From Bacteroidales bacterium (GTDB lineage: Bacteria > Bacteroidota > Bacteroidia > Bacteroidales > UBA932): a DNA stretch of 12,914 nt. Location: contig JAKSKA010000021.1 of NCBI GenBank assembly GCA_024401915.1, positions 1 to 12,914 of the forward strand, read 5' to 3'. Positions within the stretch are counted from its first letter, which is position 1. Each line of letters starts with the position of its first letter. Below the pieces are notes generated by a model. It searched no databases. It was not told the DNA's origin and was given only the letters and a program-made list of their open reading frames with translations. The translations under genes and the position numbers were made by a program. This document shows positions 7,071 through 12,914 of the stretch, piece after piece.

Positions 7071-8256
7071 TTTTCACTTCTTTTCGTTCAACCCGGCATT
7101 GCAGCCTCCCGTCCGGGAACACAACGTCCAGCCTGTCTCCCTCCGAGAAGGCGGAAACGCTGCCGGAGAGCCGCCCGGCGCCATCAGCGACAAGGGCGTA
7201 GCCGCGCTCCAGAACCCGTTCCGGGTTCATAACATTTATACGGTTTTCGAGGGCGTCAAGTTTCGCGGCCCCCAGCGCCACCTTGCCCGCACAGGACTGC
7301 CTGACCCTTTCCAGAAGCAACTCCACCCTTGACGAGTGGGCGCCCACAAGGGCGGAAAGGCCAAGGCGCAGACGTTGCGAAATGGCGCTTATGCGCTCAT
7401 CCTCCGCCGCAAAAGCCTCGATGAACTCATCGGCAAGCGCGGTCGGCGTCTTGACGGACAGATGGGCCACCTCGTCGGCGACGTGATGGTCGCGGTCGTG
7501 GCCTATGGCGGTATAGACAGGCAGCGGACAGGACGCTATCGAGAAGCAGAGCCCGTAGTCGTCGAAGCACGCGAGATCCAGCGCGGAACCGCCTCCGCGT
7601 ATTATCAGGACGGCGTCAAACGGCTCGGCGGAGGTCTCTATCCTCTCCAGCGCGTCCGTGATGGAGGCCGGGGCGTCCACACCCTGCATCCTCGCATCGA
7701 AGAGCGTCACGCTGAACTTGAAGCCGTATTCGTTGGTGTCGAGATGGCGGCAGAAATCGCCGAAGCCGGCCGCATCGGGAGCGGAAATGACGGCAAGGCG
7801 GTATGGCAGCTCTGGCGAAGGCAGGGCTCTCTGCCTGGTCAGCAGCCCGTCGGCTTCGAGCCTCTCGAGAGTGCGCCTGCGGGCCTGCTCGGCCTCTCCG
7901 AGGGTGTAGGACGGGTCGATGTCGTCGATTACGAGAGTAAGTCCGTACAGCTCGCTGTAACTAATTGATACGCATACGAGAACACTTATCCCGGCAGCCA
8001 GTTCGCTCCCGGTCTCCTCCGCAAAGCACGCGCTCAGGAATCCGTATTTCGCACGCCAGATGACAGCACGCGCCTTGGCGACGAGGCGGCCGTCGGAATC
8101 GCTTTCGGAAAGTTCGAGATAGCAGTGGCCGTTGCTGCGGGCCTGGATGGACGAAATCTCGGCACGCACCCACAATTTCGAAGGGAAAAGCTCTTCCAGC
8201 CCCTCCCTGAGCCTGTTTTGAAGCTCGTAGAGACCTATGCCCTCGTCTCCGCCCAT
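7063..8256 (-). CDS. xseA: Exodeoxyribonuclease VII large subunit
   Basis: Seen: 397 residues. An N-terminal OB-fold (about 5-112) includes LWVRAEISSIQARSNGHCYL. The catalytic domain follows with YRLAVISAPDAAGFGDF (152-168), LIIRGGGSALDLACFDD (217-233) and YTAIGHDRDHHVADEVAHL (248-266). A short helical region follows, and the C-terminal motif NPERVLERGYAL is at 344-355. Known: this is the order of the XseA family; the RGGGS and GH-x-x-D segments belong to the nuclease core. The E. coli protein is about 456 residues, so this one is shorter, mainly in the coiled-coil arm between about 280 and 340. The start ATG shares its A with the TAA of der (TAATG), and the 3' end overlaps xseB by 8 bases. 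Cytoplasmic; acts in mismatch repair and single-strand DNA processing with XseB. Confidence 0.95.
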   Translation of the reverse strand: MGGDEGIGLYELQNRLREGLEELFPSKLWVRAEISSIQARSNGHCYLELSESDSDGRLVAKARAVIWRAKYGFLSACFAEETGSELAAGISVLVCVSISYSELYGLTLVIDDIDPSYTLGEAEQARRRTLERLEADGLLTRQRALPSPELPYRLAVISAPDAAGFGDFCRHLDTNEYGFKFSVTLFDARMQGVDAPASITDALERIETSAEPFDAVLIIRGGGSALDLACFDDYGLCFSIASCPLPVYTAIGHDRDHHVADEVAHLSVKTPTALADEFIEAFAAEDERISAISQRLRLGLSALVGAHSSRVELLLERVRQSCAGKVALGAAKLDALENRINVMNPERVLERGYALVADGAGRLSGSVSAFSEGDRLDVVFPDGRLQCRVERKEVKNG

Positions 8257-9566
8257 TATTTCTGCCTGCAGAAAATCTGGACGGGACAGCCCTTGAGGTT
8301 GAAGTTGCTCCTCAACTGGTTCTCAAGGAAGCGCTTGTAGGGTTCCTTGATATACTGGGGCAGGTTGCAGAAGAACGCGAAGGCCGGGAATTTCGTGGGA
8401 AGCTGGGTGACATACTTGATCTTCACGTACTTGCCCTTCCACGCGGGCGGCGGCGTCTCCTCGATTATCGGCAGCAGCGCCTCGTTCAGACGGGCCGTTG
8501 GAATCTTCCGGGAATAGTTGGAATACACCTCCGCCACCGCGTTCAGGACGTCCTGTATCCTCTGCATCTTCAGCACTGAAGTGAAGATGATGGGCACGTC
8601 GTCGAAGGGGGCGAGACGGCTCTTGAGCGACCTCTCGTACTCGCGCAGAGTGTTGCTGTCCTTGATGAAGAGGTCCCACTTGTTCACCACCACCACGCAG
8701 CCCTTGCGGTTCCTCTGGATGAGGTTGAAGATGTTCATATCCTGTGCCTCCATCCCACTGGTGGCGTCTATCATCAGCACACACACGTCGGAGTGCTCGA
8801 TAGCCCTTATCGAGCGCATCACGGAATAGAATTCCAGGTCTTCGTGGACCTTGGTCTTGCGGCGTATCCCGGCTGTATCGACGAGCATAAACTCGTGGCC
8901 GAACTTGTTGTAATGGGTCTCTATGGAGTCGCGGGTCGTGCCGGCTACCGGCGTGACGATGTTGCGGTCCGAGCCCAGGAGGGCGTTGGTGAGCGAGGAT
9001 TTCCCGACGTTGGGCTTGCCTACGATGGTGATTCGGGGCAGGTCGGCATACGGGTCCGGCTCGTTGCTCTCATCCGACGGCAACGCGGCCACGACAGCGT
9101 CCAGAAGGTCGCCGGTGCCGCTTCCGTTGGCAGCGGAGATGCTGTAGAGGTCCCCGAGGCCGAGGGAGTAGAACTGGTACGAATCGAATATCTTCTCGCC
9201 GCTGTCCACCTTGTTGACGCAGAGCACCACGCTCTTTTTCGTGCGGCGGAGAACGTCGGCTATCTCGGAGTCGTAATCAGTGATCCCTGTCGATGCCTCG
9301 ACCATAAAGAGGATCACGTCCGCCTCCTCGATGGCTATCTTCACCTGACTGCGTATCGCGGATTCGAACACGTCGTCGGAATTGCTGGTGTATCCGCCGG
9401 TATCGACAACGGAGAATTCGCGGCCGCACCATTCGCAGCGGCCGTAATGGCGGTCACGGGTCACGCCGGCAGTGTCGTCCACTATGGCCTGGCGCATACC
9501 GACAAGACGATTGAAGAGTGTTGATTTGCCCACGTTCGGGCGGCCTACTATCGCAACAAGTGACAT
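8256..9566 (-). CDS. der: Ribosome-assembly GTPase Der (EngA), double-GTPase
   Basis: Seen: 436 residues with two tandem GTPase domains. The first has GRPNVGKS (8-15), DTAGVTRD (31-38), DTGG (55-58) and NKVD (118-121). The second has GKPNVGKSS (183-191), GTTRDSI (209-215), DTAG (230-233) and NKWD (295-298). A C-terminal KH-like domain from about 355 ends [16 protein letters not shown]. Known: two consecutive Ras-like GTPase domains plus KH domain are unique to Der, an essential factor for maturation of the 50S subunit. All nucleotide-binding motifs are intact and the length matches the family (about 435-490). It lies 4 bases after the small membrane protein gene, and its stop overlaps the xseA start by one base. 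Together with engB, two ribosome GTPases sit in the same gene chain. Confidence 0.98.
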   Translation of the reverse strand: MSLVAIVGRPNVGKSTLFNRLVGMRQAIVDDTAGVTRDRHYGRCEWCGREFSVVDTGGYTSNSDDVFESAIRSQVKIAIEEADVILFMVEASTGITDYDSEIADVLRRTKKSVVLCVNKVDSGEKIFDSYQFYSLGLGDLYSISAANGSGTGDLLDAVVAALPSDESNEPDPYADLPRITIVGKPNVGKSSLTNALLGSDRNIVTPVAGTTRDSIETHYNKFGHEFMLVDTAGIRRKTKVHEDLEFYSVMRSIRAIEHSDVCVLMIDATSGMEAQDMNIFNLIQRNRKGCVVVVNKWDLFIKDSNTLREYERSLKSRLAPFDDVPIIFTSVLKMQRIQDVLNAVAEVYSNYSRKIPTARLNEALLPIIEETPPPAWKGKYVKIKYVTQLPTKFPAFAFFCNLPQYIKEPYKRFLENQLRSNFNLKGCPVQIFCRQK

Positions 9567-9570
9567 CTGG

Positions 9571-9804
9571 CTATCTGTTTGGGTTTAACGTACAATCCTT
9601 GCAGGCTTCGCTGAAATTCCCGCTGCAGGTACGGGCGTGGAGTGCGGCATCCTCATCCTTGTAGCACCGTATGCCGCGCTTGCGCATCTCCTCGTTGGAC
9701 CCGACGTCGTAATGGGGGAAATCCTTCTTGCGGAAGAAGATGTTGACTCCGAGTCCGAGGACGCAGAGCCCCACTACGACAAGGGTGAGGAGGAACACTT
9801 CCAT
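9571..9804 (-). CDS. Small single-span membrane protein with four cytoplasmic-side cysteines, function unknown
   Basis: Seen: 77 residues. A hydrophobic span at about 3-24 is followed by the basic stretch FFRKKDF, then [14 protein letters not shown], an acidic patch (KDEDAA) and C60, C68 and C71. The cysteines are C14 (within the membrane), C47, C60, C68 and C71, with C68-x-x-C71 at the end. By the positive-inside rule the basic patch puts the cysteine tail in the cytoplasm. Known or recalled: small Bacteroidota membrane proteins with an 'FP..HVG.N..MR.RGI.C' segment exist and are annotated only as membrane or secreted protein. The layout (one span plus four cysteines) loosely recalls NqrM, a maturation factor of Na+-NQR, but I see no convincing sequence match. 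The start ATG overlaps the prs stop (TGATG), and the stop lies 4 bases before der. Translation is probably coupled to prs. The gene is real; its function is not known. Confidence 0.85.
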   Translation of the reverse strand: MEVFLLTLVVVGLCVLGLGVNIFFRKKDFPHYDVGSNEEMRKRGIRCYKDEDAALHARTCSGNFSEACKDCTLNPNR

Positions 9805-10775
9805 CAGTGGATGAAGTCGGGACTGATGGGTTCGTAGTTATATACCTTGCGGATGATGTTCGCGAACACGCCCGTCATCGTCACGATCCTGATCTTGGGG
9901 TCGTTCTCGAGTTCGGGATGGGGAATGGTGTCGGTGATGAACACCTCGCGCAGGCGGGATGCGTGGATCTTCTTCAGCGCATCGCCGGAGCGTATGCCGT
10001 GGGTCGCGCAGGCGCTCACGCTTGCGGCACCCTTCTCGATCAGCACGTCAGCGGCCTTGCAGAGCGTTCCCGCGGTGTCTATCATATCGTCCACGATGAC
10101 GATGTTCTTGCCCTCGACGTCTCCTATCGCCGTTATGGAGCCCACGACGTTGGCGCGTTCGCGGGTCTTGTGGCAGATGATGACGGATGCGTCAAGCTCC
10201 TTCGCATAGGAATTCGCCCTCTTGGCGCCTCCCATATCCGGAGCGGCTATCGCCAGGTTCTCGAATTTGCGGGCCTTGATGTAGGGCAGGAACACCTTGC
10301 TGGCATAGACGTGGTCCACGGGGATGTCGAAGAAGCCCTGAATCTGGTCTGCGTGGAGGTCGCAGGTCATCACGCGGTCGGCACCGGCGGCGTGGAGCAG
10401 GTTGGCCACCAGCTTGGCTCCGATGGCGACGCGTGGACGGTCCTTGCGGTCCTGGCGCGCCCAGCCGAAATAGGGGATCACCGCTATGACCTTGTCGGCG
10501 GAAGCCCTCTTCGCCGCATCGATCGCAAGAAGGAGCTCCATCAGGTTGTCTGCAGGAGGGATGGTGGACTGGAGAAGGTAAACCGTGGCTCCGCGCACGC
10601 TTTCCGCGTACTGGGGCTGGAACTCTCCATCGCTGAAAGATGAGATTTCAAGTGCTCCGAGATGGATTTCAGCTTCATCCGCTCCTCGGGCCGCATTGAG
10701 TGCATCGATGACTTTTTCCGCAAAATGCCTGGACGCCCGGCAGGCAAAAAGCTCCATTCTGTGTGAGTGTTGCAT
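9804..10775 (-). CDS. prs: Ribose-phosphate pyrophosphokinase (PRPP synthetase)
   Basis: Seen: 323 residues with FSDGE (47-51), YFGWARQDRK (102-111), TCDLHADQIQGFF (137-149, the ATP/metal-binding region), CHKTRERANV (201-210, flexible-loop region) and the PRPP-binding loop VDDMIDTAGT (228-237). Known: these are the class I PRPP synthetase motifs; the enzyme makes PRPP from ribose-5-phosphate and ATP for purine, pyrimidine, histidine, tryptophan and NAD synthesis. The length fits the family (about 310-320). Start choice: ATG at 10775 lies 4 bases after the engB stop; a second ATG at codon 7 (MELFACR) lies closer to the normal family N-terminus, so the true start could be 10757. The stop overlaps the start of the small membrane protein gene by one base. 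Second gene after the promoter candidate; cytoplasmic and almost certainly essential. Confidence 0.97.
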   Translation of the reverse strand: MQHSHRMELFACRASRHFAEKVIDALNAARGADEAEIHLGALEISSFSDGEFQPQYAESVRGATVYLLQSTIPPADNLMELLLAIDAAKRASADKVIAVIPYFGWARQDRKDRPRVAIGAKLVANLLHAAGADRVMTCDLHADQIQGFFDIPVDHVYASKVFLPYIKARKFENLAIAAPDMGGAKRANSYAKELDASVIICHKTRERANVVGSITAIGDVEGKNIVIVDDMIDTAGTLCKAADVLIEKGAASVSACATHGIRSGDALKKIHASRLREVFITDTIPHPELENDPKIRIVTMTGVFANIIRKVYNYEPISPDFIH

Positions 10776-10779
10776 AACT

Positions 10780-11376
10780 TTATATTGTGTTCAATATCTG
10801 TTCTATATAGCCAAGCACCTCTTCGCGGCCGGCTCCCGTCACCGACGAGCAACAGAACTGGGGCGGCAGGGAATCCCACTCCCGCAACAGTATCTCCTCA
10901 TCCCTGCGCACCGCCTCCTTCAGGGCGTTGGGACCGAGTTTGTCGCACTTGGTATATATTATCGCAAAAGGTATTCCGTGCTCCCCGAGTTCGGCGATAA
11001 AGTCGGTGTCGATGCGGCCGATGTCGTGGCGGCAGTCGACGAGGACGAAGAGCATCGCGAGCTCGCGCGAGTTCATTATGTAGTCGCGTATCACCTCGGC
11101 GATGGCTTCGCGCTCAGCATTGCTGCCCTTGGCGTAGCCGTAGCCGGGAAGGTCGACAAGATACCACTTCTCGTTGATGGAGAAGTGGTTGACAACTCTG
11201 GTCTTGCCCGGCGTCGAGGATGTCATCGCGAGTCTGGAATTGCCGCAGATCATATTCACGAGCGAAGATTTGCCCACGTTGGACCTGCCGATGAAGGCGA
11301 ATTCCGGAAGTTTCAAGGCAGGTTTCCCCTCAACGCTTACGCTGCTGCTCACAAACCTTGAACCTGTGACTTTCAT
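10780..11376 (-). CDS. engB: Ribosome-biogenesis GTP-binding protein EngB (YsxC/YihA)
   Basis: Seen: 198 residues with one TrmE-Era-EngA-EngB-type GTPase domain. Motifs are GRSNVGKSSLVN (30-41, G1), TSSTPGKTR (52-60, G2), LVDLPGYGYAKG (73-84, G3), YTKCDKLG (141-148, G4) and CSSVTGAGREEV near the C-terminus (G5). Known: the DLPGYGYAK sequence and the about 200-residue length are diagnostic of EngB, an essential GTPase needed for 50S subunit assembly. The start ATG at 11376 lies 10 bases after the histidine kinase stop, the largest gap in the window, and a TATATTTG promoter-like site lies just upstream. It is therefore likely the first gene of the long chain that continues to glgP. The stop codon lies 4 bases before prs. 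Confidence 0.97.
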   Translation of the reverse strand: MKVTGSRFVSSSVSVEGKPALKLPEFAFIGRSNVGKSSLVNMICGNSRLAMTSSTPGKTRVVNHFSINEKWYLVDLPGYGYAKGSNAEREAIAEVIRDYIMNSRELAMLFVLVDCRHDIGRIDTDFIAELGEHGIPFAIIYTKCDKLGPNALKEAVRRDEEILLREWDSLPPQFCCSSVTGAGREEVLGYIEQILNTI

Positions 11377-11395
11377 AATTCTTGTTTTATTGATG

Positions 11396-11425
11396 CAAAT
11401 ATACGGAATTTTTAGGATACTTTAC
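11396..11425 (-). promoter_or_regulatory. Bacteroidota-type promoter candidate upstream of engB
   Basis: On the minus strand TATATTTG (11396-11403) matches the -7 consensus TAnnTTTG exactly and is followed by CATC, as is common at such sites. The -33 position holds only CTG (11425-11427 at a 21-base spacing) instead of TTG, so that half is weak. The site overlaps the last codons of the kinase gene and would start transcription roughly 10-20 bases before the engB ATG. It would drive the eleven-gene chain ending in glgP. Confidence 0.6.
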
Positions 11426-12634
11426 AGTAAAACAAGCACCGCCGAGCACAAAAGATCTCGAATAGGATACAGTGGCCCCGCAACGCTCCAGAATGCTTCT
11501 GGAGATGGCCAGACCGAGGCCCGATCCTCCGTTCTTGGTCGTGAAGTTCGGAGAGAAGAGCTTGTCCACGTTCTCTTCGGCGACTCCGGGACCGTTATCT
11601 TCCACGACTATGTCGAAATAGCCGTTGTCGGAGGAGTTGCGAAGGGAGACGAGCACCCTTGCCGCCGGCGTTTCGGAAACGGCCTGGACCGAATTGGTGA
11701 TGAGGTTCACGAAGACGCGGGTGAGCTGGGGCTTCGGGCCGCTCACGATGGCGCCCTTCAGGCCCATATAGTCGAAAGTCACGCCGGAACGGCTGTCGAA
11801 CATCGAGATTTCCTCCTGCAGGACCTTGTCGATGTCTATCTCCGTGGATTCCTCGGTATAGAGGCGTGCGAGGTCGGAGAAGCCGTTCGCCGTCTCGGTA
11901 AGGATGTCGATGTGGTCGAGGATGACCTTCGCGATTCCGTCGAACTTCTCCTCCCACTGGGGGTCGCCCTTCTGCTTGAGCCTCAGGATGCGCTGTAGCT
12001 GCAGCTTCATAGGCGTCAGAGGGTTCTTGATCTCGTGGGCCACCTGGCGCGCCATTCCGCTCCACGCCTTGTCACGTTCGGCCTGGGCCAGGGTGCGCGA
12101 ATTTTCGGACACGCGTTCAACCATCCTGTTATAGGCGTCCACAAGCAGCGAGACTTCATCCTCGCGGTCGTACCTGATGGGTTCCAGCGAGTCCAGACCG
12201 GCGGTGGACATCTTCCGACCCATCTCGCCGAGAGGGCCGAACATCTTGTCGACGACTCCGGTGATGACGTATCTCGCCAGGAGCAGGAGGAGGATGAACA
12301 TCACTATCACGGCAACGGAATGGACGATGGCGTCCCTTTCGAACTCGTAGGTCTCACCACCCGTGTAGGGGGAGCAGATGATGGCTATCATCTTCCCTCC
12401 GGCGTTCATCACGGGCGCATACATACAATAGAACTCCCTGCGGCCGAGCTTCTCCTTGTGGATGAAGAAGCGCCTGCTCTCCTTCGCCACGGCATTGTAG
12501 GCGTCACCGTCCATCCTGCTGCCGATGAGCACGTCCGAGACGAGCGGCGAGGTGGACATCATCAGCCTCCCGTCCGGCGCGTAGAGCGTGATGTCGGTAT
12601 CGGTGCTCTTCCCGGCCGTCTCGCGTATCGCGCC

Positions 12635-12667
12635 GGTGGACGGAGTCAGCAGTAGTGAGGGCGCTCC
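12635..12667 (-). other. Frameshift point in the sensor kinase gene
   Basis: The upstream kinase frame reads NMVQNGIGSALTTADSV and then continues into unrelated Arg-rich peptide. The frame carrying the rest of the kinase has a TAG at 12668-12670, so the switch must occur after it. One extra base in the sequence would explain it. One candidate is the CCC run at 12659-12661: removing one C gives GIGSASLLLTPSTGAIRETA without a stop. The exact base cannot be fixed by eye. Confidence 0.7.
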
Positions 12668-12914
12668 CTATCCCGTTCTGCACCATATTCTGGATGGCGC
12701 CGACGCGCCCGGACATTATGGACTGCTTGTTGGCGTCATTGCGCCTGTACACGAAGATGACGCTTACCATCGCAAGAGCCACAAGCGTGAGTATCAACGA
12801 GATAAGCAGCACCGAACTGATGCGGCTCCTGAAATAGCTGCGCCCCGGCTGCTTCGTCTCCCCGGCGGAGAAAAATGCGATGGGGGCCAGCAGGGCGAAG
12901 AAGATTATCGCAAT

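Larger units (their letters stand above)
1..11376 (-). other. Probable single transcription unit engB-prs-ORF-der-xseA-xseB-glgB-GH133-GT-GH57-glgP
   Basis: All eleven genes share the minus strand. The junctions in order are: gap 4, overlap 1, gap 4, overlap 1, overlap 8, gap 3, gap 1, overlap 4, gap 1 and gap 4 bases. No space for a terminator exists between any pair. This supports co-transcription, with possible internal promoters within coding sequence. Confidence 0.7.
11387..12914 (-). pseudogene. NtrY-type transmembrane sensor histidine kinase, partial and frameshifted
   Basis: Seen: two frames that together encode one kinase. The upstream frame (right edge to about 12640) gives IAIIFFALLAPIAFF, then RSYFRSRISS and a span VLLISLILTLVALAMVSVIF followed by an extracytoplasmic start. 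The downstream frame (12667 to 11387) gives the rest of the sensor (STDTDITLYAPDGRLMM), a second span (about 79-103, counted from ATG at 12562), a HAMP region, ARQVAHEIKNPLTPMKL (171-187, phospho-accepting H176), NLITNSVQA (286-294), DNGPG (322-326) and GGSGLGLA (345-352). Known: HEIKNPLTP is typical of NtrY/NtrB-like kinases. The kinase core is intact. A shift of one base between 12667 and about 12635 joins the frames; it may be a true mutation or a sequencing/assembly error. The 5' end lies beyond the window. The signal sensed and the partner regulator are not visible. The kinase-family call is firm; pseudogene status is open. Confidence 0.85.

Noticed and set aside
10776..10800. AT-rich stretch before prs as a possible promoter
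   Set aside because: The minus strand reads CAATATAAAGTTATG; there is no TAnnTTTG box, and the stretch encodes the EngB C-terminus.
11387..12562. A self-contained 391-residue kinase starting at ATG 12562
   Set aside because: The coding frame clearly continues upstream (DTDITLYAPDGRL) and the matching first membrane span and sensor start lie in the adjacent frame, so 12562 is an internal Met.
12504..12812. A separate 102-residue protein starting at a GTG at 12812
   Set aside because: Coding continues upstream of 12812 to the window edge in the same frame, and its C-terminal third becomes Arg/His-rich shadow peptide after the frameshift.
1..12914. tRNA, rRNA, CRISPR, insertion sequences or intrinsic terminators
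   Set aside because: No gap exceeds 10 bases, and I saw no repeat arrays, transposase motifs, terminal inverted repeats or hairpin-plus-T-run structures.

Overview
The window reads as a chromosomal segment of a fairly GC-rich member of the Bacteroidales (phylum Bacteroidota). The evidence is indirect: two promoter-like sites match the Bacteroidota -7 consensus TAnnTTTG, recognisable Shine-Dalgarno sequences are largely absent, and the small membrane protein and glucan-gene set resemble those of this phylum. By eye the composition and codon use would suit an Alistipes- or Cryptobacteroides-like lineage, but I cannot place it to genus.

All genes lie on the minus strand, so transcription runs from right to left. 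At the right edge is an NtrY-type sensor histidine kinase (partial, and frameshifted in this sequence). A promoter-like site at its 3' end precedes a very tight chain of eleven genes: engB, prs, a small four-cysteine membrane protein, der, xseA, xseB, glgB, a GH133 debranching enzyme, a GT4/GT5-type glucosyltransferase, a GH57 amylase-type hydrolase, and the start of an alpha-glucan phosphorylase that runs off the left edge. Junctions in the chain range from 8-base overlaps to 4-base gaps. The largest non-coding gap in the window is 10 bases (11377-11386), so there is no room for RNA genes or classical terminators and no long gene-free stretch.

Functionally there are two blocks. The first is housekeeping: two ribosome-assembly GTPases (EngB, Der), PRPP synthetase and both subunits of exonuclease VII. 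The second is a near-complete storage-glucan cycle: chain extension (GT), branching (GlgB), debranching (GH133), hydrolysis or transfer (GH57) and phosphorolysis (GlgP). The gene for a nucleotide-sugar donor enzyme such as glgC is absent from the window. A second, internal promoter-like site near the 3' end of glgB could let the four downstream glucan genes be expressed apart from the housekeeping genes.

I see no mobile element, phage, CRISPR array, defence island or clearly novel system. The points most worth a second look are the small four-cysteine membrane protein, an Asn where many GH133 relatives have Asp, the fusion of housekeeping and glycogen genes into one apparent unit, the frameshift in the kinase and the internal promoter candidate. 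I also recovered a 58-residue gene (xseB) short enough to be easily missed.
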